DNA of 34,234 nucleotides from Chromera velia (taxonomy: Eukaryota > Sar > Chromeraceae), in assembly GCA_018398765.1 (NCBI GenBank), contig JAHBMJ010001202.1:1-34234 (forward strand). Direction: 5' to 3'. This document shows, piece after piece, positions 1 to 10,000 of the stretch. The position numbers and the translations under genes are program-made. A model generated the notes under the pieces. The model was given only the letters and a program-made list of their open reading frames with translations. It made no database searches and was not told the origin of the DNA. The number at the start of each line of letters is the position of its first letter. Position 1 is the first letter of the stretch.

Positions 1-185
1 CACCCCCCCACACACAGACAGGCGGACAGACATAGACACACACACAAATACACACACACACACACACACACTCACTCACTCACATACACGCACAGATACA
101 CGCACTCGTACATACATACACTCAGATGCACACACACACACACACACACACCAACCACATCAACAACACATTACACACATACACA
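1..185. repeat. (CA)n-rich microsatellite
   Basis: Interrupted CA, CTCA and CATA short repeats fill the left edge of the window. The His-Thr run that can be translated from it is a by-product of the repeat and I see no gene in it. Confidence 0.9.
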
Positions 186-229
186 CGCATGAAAGATGCA
201 TCCATACACGCACGACGCACACATACGTA

Positions 230-2299
230 TTATACATGCGACGACTCACTCACTCCCACACTCACTGACCCCAGCGGCCCTGCATCCCGAGGAATCTTGG
301 CGGTGTTCCTGATCATAGTCCACTGCCCTGCCTGGATCCGTTCGGCGACGCTCACACCCCCAGGAGCAGGCGCAAAGCCGCTCACGTTCTGCTGTTGCTG
401 TTGGGGGGGTCCGCTTACAGCAGTTGGAGCGATGGCAACAGCAGGGGTCGTCGGGAATGGACCGCTGAGGTGCGGGTGCGGTATGAGAGGGTGGCCCGCT
501 GCCTGCGTCGATGCCGGAGGGTGGAAAGGGGCTCCCGACTGTGAGGGTTGGAGGGCCGGTCCTAGCCCAGGGACGGAACGTGAAGAATGTCCGGGGGCGG
601 ACGGGGGAAAGGCAGGAGACGCCATCCCAGCAGATGCTGGCGGAGGAAAAGAAGCAGAAGGGAGAGCGAGAGCACTCCACCCTTCCCCCCCTCCTGCTGC
701 TGCAGGGATGAGAAAAGCGGGCAGTCGAGGATCGGGTTGGTCAGTCGTTCGATCTGCTGCTGCTGCCGTGTGCACTGCTTGCTGCGGGTTTGCATAGGGA
801 GACGGAGAGGTCTGCAGAGGCCCTGCATTCAACACAGAGGCGGAAGAAGAAGAGGACAGGGGGGCCGCTTGTCCGGAGATAGTCGCCCTTCCATTTCCTC
901 CATTTGACATGCCACCCGTGCCCCAACAACTCAATCCAATCTGATCCCCCGTCAAGGCGCCAGACCTGCCCTCCGATCGTTGTTGAGAGACCCTCAGCAG
1001 ACTCGATGAGGCCACATCACTTTGATGAATCCTGGCTCTTGCCAAGACGCCGCTACTCGAAGAAGTCCCGTGGGGGTGTCCAGACGCTGGAGGTGGAGCT
1101 GTTTGCATGTTGGTGGACGGAAAGGGAGGAGAAAGTTTGGGGGGCCCTGCAGCAGCAGGCCCGTTGCTGCTCCTGTACACATGGCCAGCCTGGGGGTATT
1201 GTAGGACCGGACCCTGGGACACAATCTCATCCGGAGTCCGCCCCCCCTGACCCGGAGCCTGAGACAACACCCCGTGAGATCCTTCCCCAGCTGCAACTGT
1301 TGCTGTTGATTGCGTGCGAGCAGAAGCCATAAAGAGACCCTGAGAGAAAGGGAGAGAGAGAGAGAGAGAAGGCACGCAAAAGAGGACAGAGGGGGGAAGA
1401 AGAGCAGTGAGTGAGAGGAGTGGAAGAAACACACGGAAACCCAACCGAATTCGCGATTGTGCTGTTGTCGTGCAAAGGAGGCGAACTTGAGCAACAAATG
1501 CATTCAATCAAATGGGCAGGTGGGTAAGAACAGGTTTTTATGAATCTATTGTCAAGGCCATTTACGCCACCTTCGTATCGTAGCATCATTCAAATGTGCA
1601 ACGAGGAGAGTGCAGCAGAGGGAAACGAAAAACCCTCAACACACTCGCACGCACATACACGCATACACGTTTGCTTGCAAAGACGCACGTACGCATTCTC
1701 GTATCGGCTGGGCAGAAGCAGATGATGATCATGATGACACCAGAGGGTCACGGAAAAAGCAAAAGATGAGTGCACCGACCGACCGACCAAGGGCTCTTCT
1801 GCCGTCGTTTCCAGAGACCTCCTAACGATCTGGGAGACGCCAGTTTTCCAGAAGAGGAGGTCAGTCAAGTGCTCTAAGGTTGCACATCGATGTACCTGCA
1901 TCAACGGAAAGAGAGCAGCGCGGCACAAGTATGTACGAGAGAAAAGCAAGGCACAGAAAAACGGACATCAGACAAAGGAAAACAGACATCAGAAAGAACC
2001 GAAAAACCCTTAAAGCCACGACTGACTTCTGGAGTTTCCCTGTTACAGATAGGGCACCTGCACGGCGCTAGGGCAGAAGCATAAGTGCCACACTCGCAAC
2101 ACACGAGGTGGCCACAGCTAGCTAGTAAGAGAGGTTTCCTTAAAAACCGGCCACAAGCGCTACAGAGAAGGGCAAGCTCCACCTCGTCCCATGCTTTCAT
2201 GAGAGCGGCCCGATCGGATGTGCAGGCCAACTCTCCTGCTGTATGCATGGAAGTAGAGCTGTTCGTCTGCTGAGCTGGGTCGTTTTGGTGGAAACACAA
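230..2299 (-). CDS. RING-finger protein with Pro/Gln-rich tail (two-exon model)
   Basis: Model: exon 2299..2027 joined to exon 1339..230. The first exon carries a complete C3HC4 RING. Counted from the Met at 2248, the ligands are C29, C32, C45, H47, C50, C53, C65 and C68, with core motifs SCGHLVCCEC and CPIC. The donor is GTCAGT at 2026 and the acceptor follows CTTTCTCTCAG at 1340. Both junctions are phase 0, so the frames join. The 369-residue second exon is low complexity, rich in Pro, Ser, Ala and Gly, with a short Gln run. RING proteins of this type are usually E3 ubiquitin ligases, and the tail may be a disordered docking region. The gene starts back to back with the plus-strand gene at 2,827. 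Uncertain points are the start (2299 or 2248) and possible extra exons in the 687-bp intron. Confidence 0.55.
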
Positions 2300-2826
2300 A
2301 CGTTACTGCACCGAAGAGGTCGCTAGCAACAGCAAGACTTGGTGATGCTTTCAATCTGCATGATTGACACTGAAAACGCAAATTTCTACTTTGGATCCTC
2401 CGGTCATGAAAGGGTGTGCAGTGACACGAGCATGCCCGCTTCCAGCTTCCACTTGACTACTTCCTTCCTTCTTCAGATAACCTCTGCTCTCTGTCACGCA
2501 TGCGGCACCACGCAGATCGAAGACACACTGAAGAGCTCTGTGCTGCAGGTTCAGAAGAACAGTTCAAAAAGTGCATGCATCTGGATTGCATCTGGCGTCT
2601 CAACCCTATAGGCTTAAAGCCCTAAGATGAGAGGTGGGTCCAAAAAGCATTTGTTTGTTAAAATTACTCAAAAATATGCTGAACGGGCCCTAGCTTTAAA
2701 AAAACTTAAATTCACTAAAATCGACTGAAATTATAACTAAAGTCAGAAACCGCTCGATCCTAGTTCTTCAATTTGCCTTTAAAAGACTGTAGCTCTGACT
2801 TGAATTGATTGATAGAAACTAGGAAA

Positions 2827-4513
2827 ATGATGAAACTAGAAGAGATCACGTCTCTTCTTAGTGTTCTAGACTTTATCCGGAACACTCCTTCTACTAAACT
2901 TTTTCACACGCTATGCAAATGGATGCTCCTATCCACCGTAAAGACTTGCGATTGCAGAAAAAACTTCAAGACATGGAAAGAAATCCGGGAGGGAGTTTCT
3001 GATTAAATTTTGCAGAGTCTCTTGAATTGGAACCAAGGCAAATATACCTGCAGGTCAACAAGGTATGGAGGAGATGCAGGAACTATCCTTGACAAACGTA
3101 TTTCACAGCTCAGTTTCCCAGCAAAAATCTGTCTCCTCTGAACCTTTACTGAGACCATCCCCCCTAAGCAGGCCTGGGCGCTCCTGTATACAAAAGGACT
3201 GAAAGAATTTGAATTCTCTAAAAAACAAGTACGGAGGTTCTACAGGCATATCCGAACATACACACGTGACTACAATCTGTTGGAGGAGAGTTTGGGAGGG
3301 AACAAGCTCGGAGGCCATCACACGTATGAGAAGGATGAAGAGTGCGACTGCCCTGAAGTTAGAAATGAAGACTTGAAAGAACCTCTCTTTGGGAAGTCAT
3401 GTGAGTGGCAGACACAAAAGGAGAATGAATCTCGGCTGACCATCTGTCAGGTCAATAAACGCCAGTCAGCGCGGCTCACGGCTCCGATCCATCGCCCTGC
3501 AGGCACACAGCTCAGCCGCACACAGGCATGCACGTATGTATATATACGTACGCGCACATATCTACCATACACATGTATCAATACAATCAACACACATGCT
3601 CGCGTATACACAGACACGCAGACACACAGATCGACATACAGACAGATGTACAGAGACATAGACATAGAGACAAATAGACAGATATACACACTGACTCACT
3701 GACTGACTGACTGCGATTTACACATGCATGCACAAACCCACAACCGAATGTATGAGTACATTGCTGATCTCTGATTGATCTGTGTGTGCAGGCTGCTTTC
3801 AGACGCACTTCAAGCTGAAGCAAGACACCGCTCAGGCGACTGGTCAGCCAGTGTGAAAGCAGACTCAAATGGAAAACTGGGTGTGTGGATGTATGGATCA
3901 GCACACCGGCAGGTTTCACTTCCGGATCATGCCGCCAGGTAGATGTGCACGGATGAAAAACGAATTGACTGGCTTCGTTTTGGAGGTGTGCGATCCATGC
4001 ACCTTTTTAGTTTCTGATGCACTGCGAGCAGACTACTCTTGCACACTGGCAAGAGCAGGCATTCTACACAAAAGTGTGAAGCACTCAGGGGGAAAAAGAG
4101 TTTTAGAAAAAAAGGATGAGAGCGGGGCTGTATTGTATACGCAGCGTATTGAATCTCTTTGGAATCGAATTCAGTTCTTTCTTGGTGTCTACAACTTGTA
4201 GAGGCAGCAGCCTAGAAGCGACTTACAGTTGCAATGGATATAGAGATGGAACGAGAAGATCTTTCAGAGACCGCAGTCAGGCTTTGCAAAGTTGATTGAA
4301 GCAATTCGGTTGGTTCAGTCAGCCACGGGCTTTCCTGCTGTCTTGCGAAGGAAGAAGAATGTGGAAGAGGAAGAAGAAACGGAAACCGAGAAAGAAGAAG
4401 AGGCACCCATTCAAAAAAAAACGCGTCAGACAGAAGAAGACAGTGGAGAAGAAAAGGATGCTGACATGTCTGCCGCGGCATGCGTGCCGGGTTCCTCTGC
4501 TTCCTTCTGCTGA
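2827..4513 (+). CDS. Unidentified spliced gene, about 248 aa, seven exons
   Basis: Model exons: 2827-2937, 2958-2994, 3016-3062, 3172-3400, 3792-3842, 3913-3938 and 4268-4513. All phases agree and the sum is 249 codons including TGA. The exon at 3172-3400 is the strongest, with the motifs AWALLYTKGLKEF and QVRRFYRHIRTYTRDYN, a CDC motif and a GTGAGT donor after it. The last exon changes from an amphipathic stretch (LIEAIRLVQ) to a Lys/Glu-rich acidic tail. I do not recognise the family. The first two introns in this model are only 20 and 21 nt, so the 5' part is less certain than the exons from 3172 on. The intron at 3401-3791 holds CA-rich and GACT repeats. The 3' end overlaps the opposing gene at 4,212-5,148. 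Confidence 0.5.
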
Positions 4514-5148
4514 GGTCTTCAACAGCCTTCTTTATGATATCAGCCCCTCTTTGTCTGGCGGCTCGAAGCTTTTGATCAACCTGCATATGCACATACATGA
4601 AGAACGAAAAGAAAAATGCATGCATGTATATCCATGTAACACTGTATGCATTTGCAGCGCAATGGATTTAGAAAAAAAAAGACTGACACGCGGAGGTGGG
4701 GTTGGGGGGTGCCGACAGTGTTCATGTTTCTTCTCTCCATGACAGCTGGCACAGAGAAGCTCACAACAGAGAAACTCGTTGATGAACCCTGGCAGCTGCC
4801 TCTTTGCATCCTCTGGAGCGACCGGCCAGTACATGTCCGAGAGGGCGGTCTTTGGAGCATCGCTAATCTTCGGCTGTTCAGGCAGAGGCAGACAGGTGTG
4901 GTAAAAGTGGTGCTGTGCAACAAAGAGAACGATCACCTCTGTTGTTTCACTATCATGGGAGGCCAGGACTGTCTCCTCGCCCACTTCTCTCCGTTTTGTC
5001 TGCCTGTCAATTAGAAGGGCTGCATGACAGACCAGACACTTGTTTCCATTTGCTGTGCGACAAATTGTAAGAACTAATCTACGTTTTTCATCTTTCTGCC
5101 AGACTGGCCAGAAAGGATTCTCAATGATACTCAGAATTATATATGCAC
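4212..5148 (-). CDS. RING-H2-like zinc-finger protein, 3' exons; HOPS/CORVET-subunit-like
   Basis: A minus-strand frame with no early Met is open from 5148 down to a GTCAGTC donor at 4687. It joins in phase 0 to an exon starting at 4580 (VDQKLRAARQRGADII). The first exon has KCLVCHAALL, then after about 40 residues VIVLFVAQHHFYHTCL, then LCASCHGEKKHEHC. That gives C-x2-C, H-x3-H-x2-C and C-x2-C. This layout, with a hydrophobic strand before HxFH-like residues, resembles the C-terminal RING-H2 of Vps8, Vps41 or Vps39, which tether endosomes and vacuoles. The family link is inference from the motif alone. Upstream exons are not identified. The last exon stays open to 4212 but becomes Phe/Leu-rich, so a further splice or earlier end is likely. 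Confidence 0.4.
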
Positions 5149-5221
5149 CTCATGTTTTTGTATTGTTCTTCTACTATAAAGAGATGTAAGGTCGGAAATT
5201 GCTTTCTCAGGTGCTGATAGT

Positions 5222-5604
5222 CTAGTAAAAGCCATTAAAGTCGGGAAGCGTCTGAGTAGCTGCAGTGTTCTCTTTGTTTTCCTTTATGAGAAGGGTAAGT
5301 AGAGCCTGGAGGGCTACCATCACCCTATCTGTATTGCCCGTGAAGTCAACAGGGCGCATAGGCCCTCTGTCATCCCTCTCTTTCGTGATGATCTTGGGTG
5401 TGACACAAATCTTAAAGGGAAAAACTTGTCAATGAGTTTAGGTTACGAAGGCGGGACTCTGGAAAGTTGCAGAGTCTACTAGAAGATACAGAGGCACACT
5501 TACCCCCAGAAAAGAGGAGAGCGCTTTCATCAAATCTTCAGTTGACCCCTCCAGGATCACTTGCAAGCATTTCTTTCTAGGCCCGAAACCATTGTGTTCA
5601 ACGA
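5222..5604 (-). CDS. Two 3' exons of an unidentified gene
   Basis: Exon 5604..5504 ends at a strong GTAAGT donor. It joins in phase 0 to exon 5410..5222, whose acceptor follows TTTTTCCCTTTAAG and which ends at TAG. The peptide reads through KKCLQVILEG, STEDLMKALSSFLG, then ICVTPKIITKERDDRG, and VMVALQALLTLLIKEN near the end. It is helical and clearly protein-like, but I do not recognise it. It lies on the same strand just upstream of the RING-H2-like exon at 5,148. The two could be one gene, but no donor lies between the last codons and the TAG, so I keep them apart. Confidence 0.45.
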
Positions 5605-5756
5605 CTGCTTCCACTCATACTAAATTTGCGGAAATCAAAGGAAGAATAGATTGCAGATTCTCGACTTCACAGCAGAGTAGAGAAACAGACATGGTACATA
5701 AAGTAGAGTGACGCATCATGCTTGAGAGCTAAGCGTTTGTTTCTTTGCTTGCCTCC

Positions 5757-5938
5757 AGTTCCGATCTCAGAAAGAATTTTGGCCGGAGAGACTGCTTTCT
5801 CAGTCAGGACGTCGACTGCATGATTAAAAAAGAGCTCCCAGGATTAATTGTAGGGCCTCTAAAGGAAGAGAACAGGAAAAGAAAAGCAGTGGTGCAAATT
5901 ACACGAGATAGACATAGAGCTACTGATGTACGGATATG
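5757..5938 (+). CDS. Weak candidate exon
   Basis: A plus-strand frame follows a good acceptor (TTTGCTTGCCTCCAG) and reads DLRKNFGRRDCFLSQDVDC, then KKELPGLIVGPLKEENRKRK, before TGA at 5936. The composition looks protein-like, but I found neither a matching upstream exon nor a family. It could be a fragment of a decayed gene. The rest of 5,605-6,031 shows nothing I can name. Confidence 0.22.
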
Positions 5939-6031
5939 ACATCCTTGGACAGAAGTACGTTTGTTATCGTTTGTTCGACCAGTGATGTCAGTGTAGGGAT
6001 AAAGTCTCTGAGAGGAAGATTCGCGGAAACC

Positions 6032-6245
6032 AATGGCCCCGGAATTTTAAGCGGGGGGCACTTATATGTATTAATAGAACATGTTAGAACCGGTTGGGGA
6101 CGCATCCATGCATGCAACTTAGTGCCCCGGGCCCCCGCGCGCCATGCACCTGTGGGGTATTTCTGTTTTGTAAGTGCCCCCCGCTTCGCTTTCCGGGGCC
6201 ATTTCTGTTTTGTAAGTGCCCCCCGCTTCGCTTTCCGGGGCCATT
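6032..6245. mobile_element. Short terminal-inverted-repeat element (MITE-like)
   Basis: The left arm at 6032-6066 begins AATGGCCCCGGAA and continues through GCGGGGGGCACTTA. The right arm at 6211-6245 is its inverse with a few mismatches. The 214-bp body has no coding capacity. I see no clear target-site duplication. Related arms occur near 30,235 and 30,313, so this is a small repeat family. It lies about 360 bp upstream of the Mpo1-like gene. Confidence 0.5.
6159..6242. repeat. 42-bp perfect tandem duplication
   Basis: Two adjacent copies, starting at 6159 and 6201, share the core GTAAGTGCCCCCCGCTTCGC. The unit includes the right arm of the inverted-repeat element, so the arm itself has been doubled. 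Confidence 0.85.
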
Positions 6246-6605
6246 CCCTATATAGCTGTTGTTGGATGTTGTGTTGGATGTTGTTGGGCCATGTTGGGTC
6301 GTCTCTTCAATTTTTGTTTTAATTTGGACGTCCCGTCTCCACTCACATCCACTCACCTCTTCGCGATCGAATTGATCAGATTTCGACAGATCACTGCCAC
6401 TACTGTAAGATTGACAGGGTTGATCAGCGTCTTTGAATCATAGAAAGCTCCCATTCATGCAAGCGCACGAAGTGCTGTGACTCCAACCGACGATCTGCCG
6501 ACGATATATTCTTTTCGCCTTGAGCAACACTGACACTGAGACAGAAGTTCGATCTGACTCAGATTGAGGGCCAGACAAAGAGAGATTGAGAAGGGAGAAA
6601 GGAAA

Positions 6606-7217
6606 ATGGGATCGGTGGTGTCTCTTGTAAAGTCTCCATCCTTCAAGGAGGCTTATGACAGTCTGGTATGTAAATTGTATGCTGGCTATGGAGCATACCA
6701 TCACGATCGTGTGAACCAGTTGATTCACGTTGTTTTCGTCCCTTCCATTCTCGGCAGTCTGATGGGACTGTTTCTGTACCTGCCCATTGAAGGGACACAG
6801 GTCTCCTTCCTCGGCATGACACCGACGTGGGGCTGGCCTGCTCTGCTTCACATTCTTCTTCCCCTCTACGCAGACCTCCCCGGCGGTGCAGTGACCCTTG
6901 CTATGTACATCGGTCTGCTGAAGGGATCGGCTGAAATGTTCAAATTTTTGGGTTCTAACGAGGCGTGGAAGTGGTTCCTTTTCATCCAGCTGTTCTCGTG
7001 GGTTGCACAGTTCTACGGGCACGCGGTACACGAGAAGAGGAGACCTGCTCTGATGGACAACCTGCTTCAAATCTTTGCAGCCCCCTTCTTTGTCACTTTG
7101 GAGGTTCTCTTCGCCTTAGGGTACAAGCCTTGGCTGAAAAAGGCATGTGAGGCGCGGGTGGGTGCAATGTTGAAAGAGCTGCGGGCGCTTGACGCAAAAA
7201 AGAAACAAAAAAACTAA
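6606..7217 (+). CDS. Mpo1-like (DUF962 / YGL010w family) membrane protein
   Basis: Intronless, 203 aa. Members of this family are ER membrane proteins. Yeast Mpo1 is an Fe(II)-dependent dioxygenase that shortens 2-hydroxy fatty acids during phytosphingosine breakdown. The family pattern is visible: Y31-H32-H33, N37 and H41 followed by P46 (YHHDRVNQLIHVVFVP), and near the C-terminus GHAVHEKRRPALMDN with H139, H142, E143, P147 and A148. Four hydrophobic segments lie at about residues 40-60, 75-105, 121-137 and 153-173. The length is close to yeast Mpo1. I chose the Met at 6606 over the in-frame Met at 6564 because the family N-terminal helix starts soon after 6606. The C-terminus is Lys-rich (KKKQK), which could act as an ER-retrieval tail. 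Confidence 0.85.
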   Translation: MGSVVSLVKSPSFKEAYDSLVCKLYAGYGAYHHDRVNQLIHVVFVPSILGSLMGLFLYLPIEGTQVSFLGMTPTWGWPALLHILLPLYADLPGGAVTLAMYIGLLKGSAEMFKFLGSNEAWKWFLFIQLFSWVAQFYGHAVHEKRRPALMDNLLQIFAAPFFVTLEVLFALGYKPWLKKACEARVGAMLKELRALDAKKKQKN

Positions 7218-7612
7218 AGTGTCTCTGCTTCAGGTGAAGCTCAGAAATGAAAGAGAGTCTTGGGAAGGCCCAAAATGCAATCGGGAAGTAAAGGCCGACC
7301 CGCTCTCAACGGCGTTCAAAAGGCGACATTTTTTTTTTTTTTTGCTTTTTTTCGATTTCGAATCAGTAGCGTGATCGATGCTGGGTGTTCCTGGAGGGAA
7401 ATTATTCGGAATGGATGGCGCTGACGGATCGCGGGACACACTGTCGGATCGAGCGCTCCTTCGATCGTTTTTCAATTCATGTAATCATTCATCTTTAATT
7501 TCAACTTGCATGAAGAAGCGATCGACGGCTTGAAAATTAAGTTCTCTGAAACCGTCGGACGGACTCTTCTCTGAAGCTCTCGCTGAAGAACATTCTGGTA
7601 CCATTCATTCTC

Positions 7613-7684
<72 letters not shown>

Positions 7685-7852
7685 CGTGCGTGTGTGTGTG
7701 TGTGTGTGTGGCGTTTCCCTTTTTTTCTTTTTTTCTGTTTTTTCTCTCTGTCTTTCCTCCTTTCCTTCCTTTCTTTCCTACTTTGCTTTCTTGCTTGCTT
7801 GCGTTCTGTAATTCATTCTTTCCTTTTTTCCCCTGTCTCTTTTTTCTTTCTG

Positions 7853-7904
<52 letters not shown>

Positions 7905-8270
7905 TCATTCATTCACTCATTCATCATTTATTTATTCTCTCTTATACGCTTTTTCTCCTCCTCCCCGTCTTCCCCCCCCCCCCCTTTCTCTCTCTTTCTC
8001 AGTCTTATGTTTCTTTCTCAATCTCTTTTTGACGGCCAACTCGGTTCGGTTCGTTTAGAATAACGTATTTTTTATCCCTGCTGGAGACGTCTAGTCAAGC
8101 CTGTCAAGGACTTGAACTCCAGTTTAGAATATACAGATGTAAATCTGTCGCTTGGCTGGTTCTAGCTGGTTCTTCTGTATTCCTTGAATTTCCTTCCACT
8201 CCTCCGTTTATGATCTTTTCAATAAAAACCACACAAAGTGATCTAATTAAAGTGATCACTGAATTATAAC
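7218..8270. repeat. Intergenic stretch dominated by microsatellites
   Basis: After the Mpo1-like stop come a T-tract at 7329-7354, a (TC)n run at about 7614-7650, a (GT)n run at about 7650-7711, and pyrimidine-rich sequence with (TTTC)n at about 7855-7905 and a C-tract near 7973. ORFs of Cys-Val or Phe-Leu-Ser repeats here are translations of the repeats. No gene is seen. Confidence 0.9.
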
Positions 8271-8333
8271 TGATGATGATGATGAGGTGACTTAACCCAC
8301 CAGCCATCGTATCCCAATGGTAAAGGGCAGTTT

Positions 8334-8383
8334 GTGAGCATTCATGTCATATTGCAAGCTAGGAGCACGCTAGCGAATGCTCA
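8334..8383 (-). other. Inverted repeat in the LINE 3' UTR
   Basis: GTGAGCATTC at 8334-8343 is matched by its perfect inverse GAATGCTCAC at 8374-8383, with an inner GCTAG/CTAGC pairing. It sits about 60 nt from the retrotransposon 3' end. LINE reverse transcriptases commonly recognise a 3' stem-loop, so a recognition role is possible. The second copy near 25,500 keeps the flanking words but has a weaker stem. Confidence 0.45.
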
Positions 8384-9759
8384 CCTAAAGTGGCCGAACT
8401 TTAGGACTACTAGCTAGTAGAACACTGCTCCCCAGGATTGATTAGTCCGGTCCTAGGCATGCAGCAATGAGGGCACTGGCCTTTCGGGCATCCCTCTGAA
8501 GAAGAAGCGAAAAGTACCGCCTTACCCGCTCCTCAGCCTGCCCCACCCCCCTACCCCCTCGGGCTTCCTGTTTCTCTTCATACTCACACACTTCTTCTAT
8601 CGACATACACTCCAGTCGCCTATACCAGAGATTACTCAATCTCCCCCGCGGCCCCTCCGTTCGGACATAAGTTGTCAGACGGTGAATCGGATCGTCAATC
8701 CATTTCTTCCAACTTTTCTCTTCACAGGCTTTGCAGATTGATTCAACCCTCCCCCCATGGTTTGCCCCCCCTCTAACAATGGCGCACAACAAAGGGCGGA
8801 AAACTGCCCCAGGAGAAGATAAGAACTACTTGGGAAGAAGTTTTGCCGAGGCAGACCATGAGCCCCCCTTCCCCTCCACCAAGCTTCCGAGAACCAATTT
8901 TGCAAAGCGTTTGCTACTACTATTCTCCTTCTGATATTCGGTCAGACAAGCAGAGTCTGACGGAGGGAAAGACACACTCCCATGTATTCCTTGTCTCCCC
9001 TGCCTCCCCCCTCTCCTTTCTGTAATGGAGACCAGGTTTACCCAGTCCCCCATCTATTCGTTCACCTCTCTATTTCTCGCTCCCCTTTTCAGCTTGCTAT
9101 CTGATATTCTGAAATCGACCTCATCTGGTTCATCTTCCAGGAGGGCAGGACTGACCGGTTGCACAAGCTTCTTTGCAGACCCCGACCACGCCCTTAACTC
9201 CCCGGCCCCTCCTGTGGCATGCCCACAATCATGCTTGAGGCAAAGCTAATCGAGCAAGGGAGAGACTTTTCAAATACTCCCCCACTCTGACACTGAGAAT
9301 CTCTCTCATAGGCCTCAGCCCAATGGCTGCAAGGGTGGGAAACACAAAAGAATTCCAGGGCAGACGGAGAGACCAACGCACACAACGAAGCTGGAGGGAG
9401 TCTAAGCATCGGATGTCAGATTCTTGAATGGGGAGAGCTTCAAGGGAATAGGTGGTGGTGGGCTCCCACATCCCCTTAAAAAGGAACATGCGACTATGGG
9501 GGGAGAGCATACCTATTGACACACACAGACCCATAGCCCCTCTAACTCCCCTTTCTGTGGCTCCAAATCTGGCGGTCACAGACTTGCGGGGGTTCGTATC
9601 AGAAAAAACCTGACAGCCAAGATATCTGTAACAGTTACTCTCTACCCACTCGACCGTCTGATCCTTGAAACGAATTTTATCTACCCCCTCTCTACCTGCC
9701 AATCTCATCACCTTTGTCTTCTTCAGATTCACCATCAGCCCCCACTTGTCACAATAGGT

Positions 9760-10000
9760 CGCGGCCCATCCATTCTAAAAAAATTGGTAAGGGGTCTTCA
9801 GCTCGGGAATATTTGGGTACCACCGTATTAAAGACTAGAGAAAATCAGCCTTCGATGGGTCAGATGTTTTGATTTCAACAGTGTTTTTTGCCTTATTTGA
9901 GCCTTTATGGAAAAGTTTGGTAAGAGGGGGGCAAAAAAAGGAAAATTTGGCAGGGGTTTTAAAGTTCTGGTACTAAAAATTCCCGAGTGAATGGGCCATG
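9760..10000. mobile_element. 241-bp hAT-like MITE inserted in the LINE RT
   Basis: The element is flanked by the perfect 8-bp direct repeat CAATAGGT at 9752-9759 and 10001-10008. Its ends are imperfect inverted repeats: CGCGGCCCATCCATTC on the left and the inverse of TGAATGGGCCATG on the right. A second, inner inverted pair starts with CTCGGGAAT at 9819 and ATTCCCGAG at 9979. It has no ORF. An 8-bp duplication and short inverted ends match the hAT superfamily. Removing the element plus one repeat copy rejoins the RT frame as ATYCDKWGLMVNLKK, which confirms the exact insertion point. Confidence 0.85.

Noticed and set aside
126..797. 223-codon plus-strand ORF starting with His-Thr repeats
   Set aside because: The first part is CA microsatellite, and the rest is antisense to the better supported RING/Pro-rich exon.
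7652..8058. Cys-Val and Phe-Leu-Ser ORFs
   Set aside because: Direct translation of GT, TC and TTTC microsatellites.
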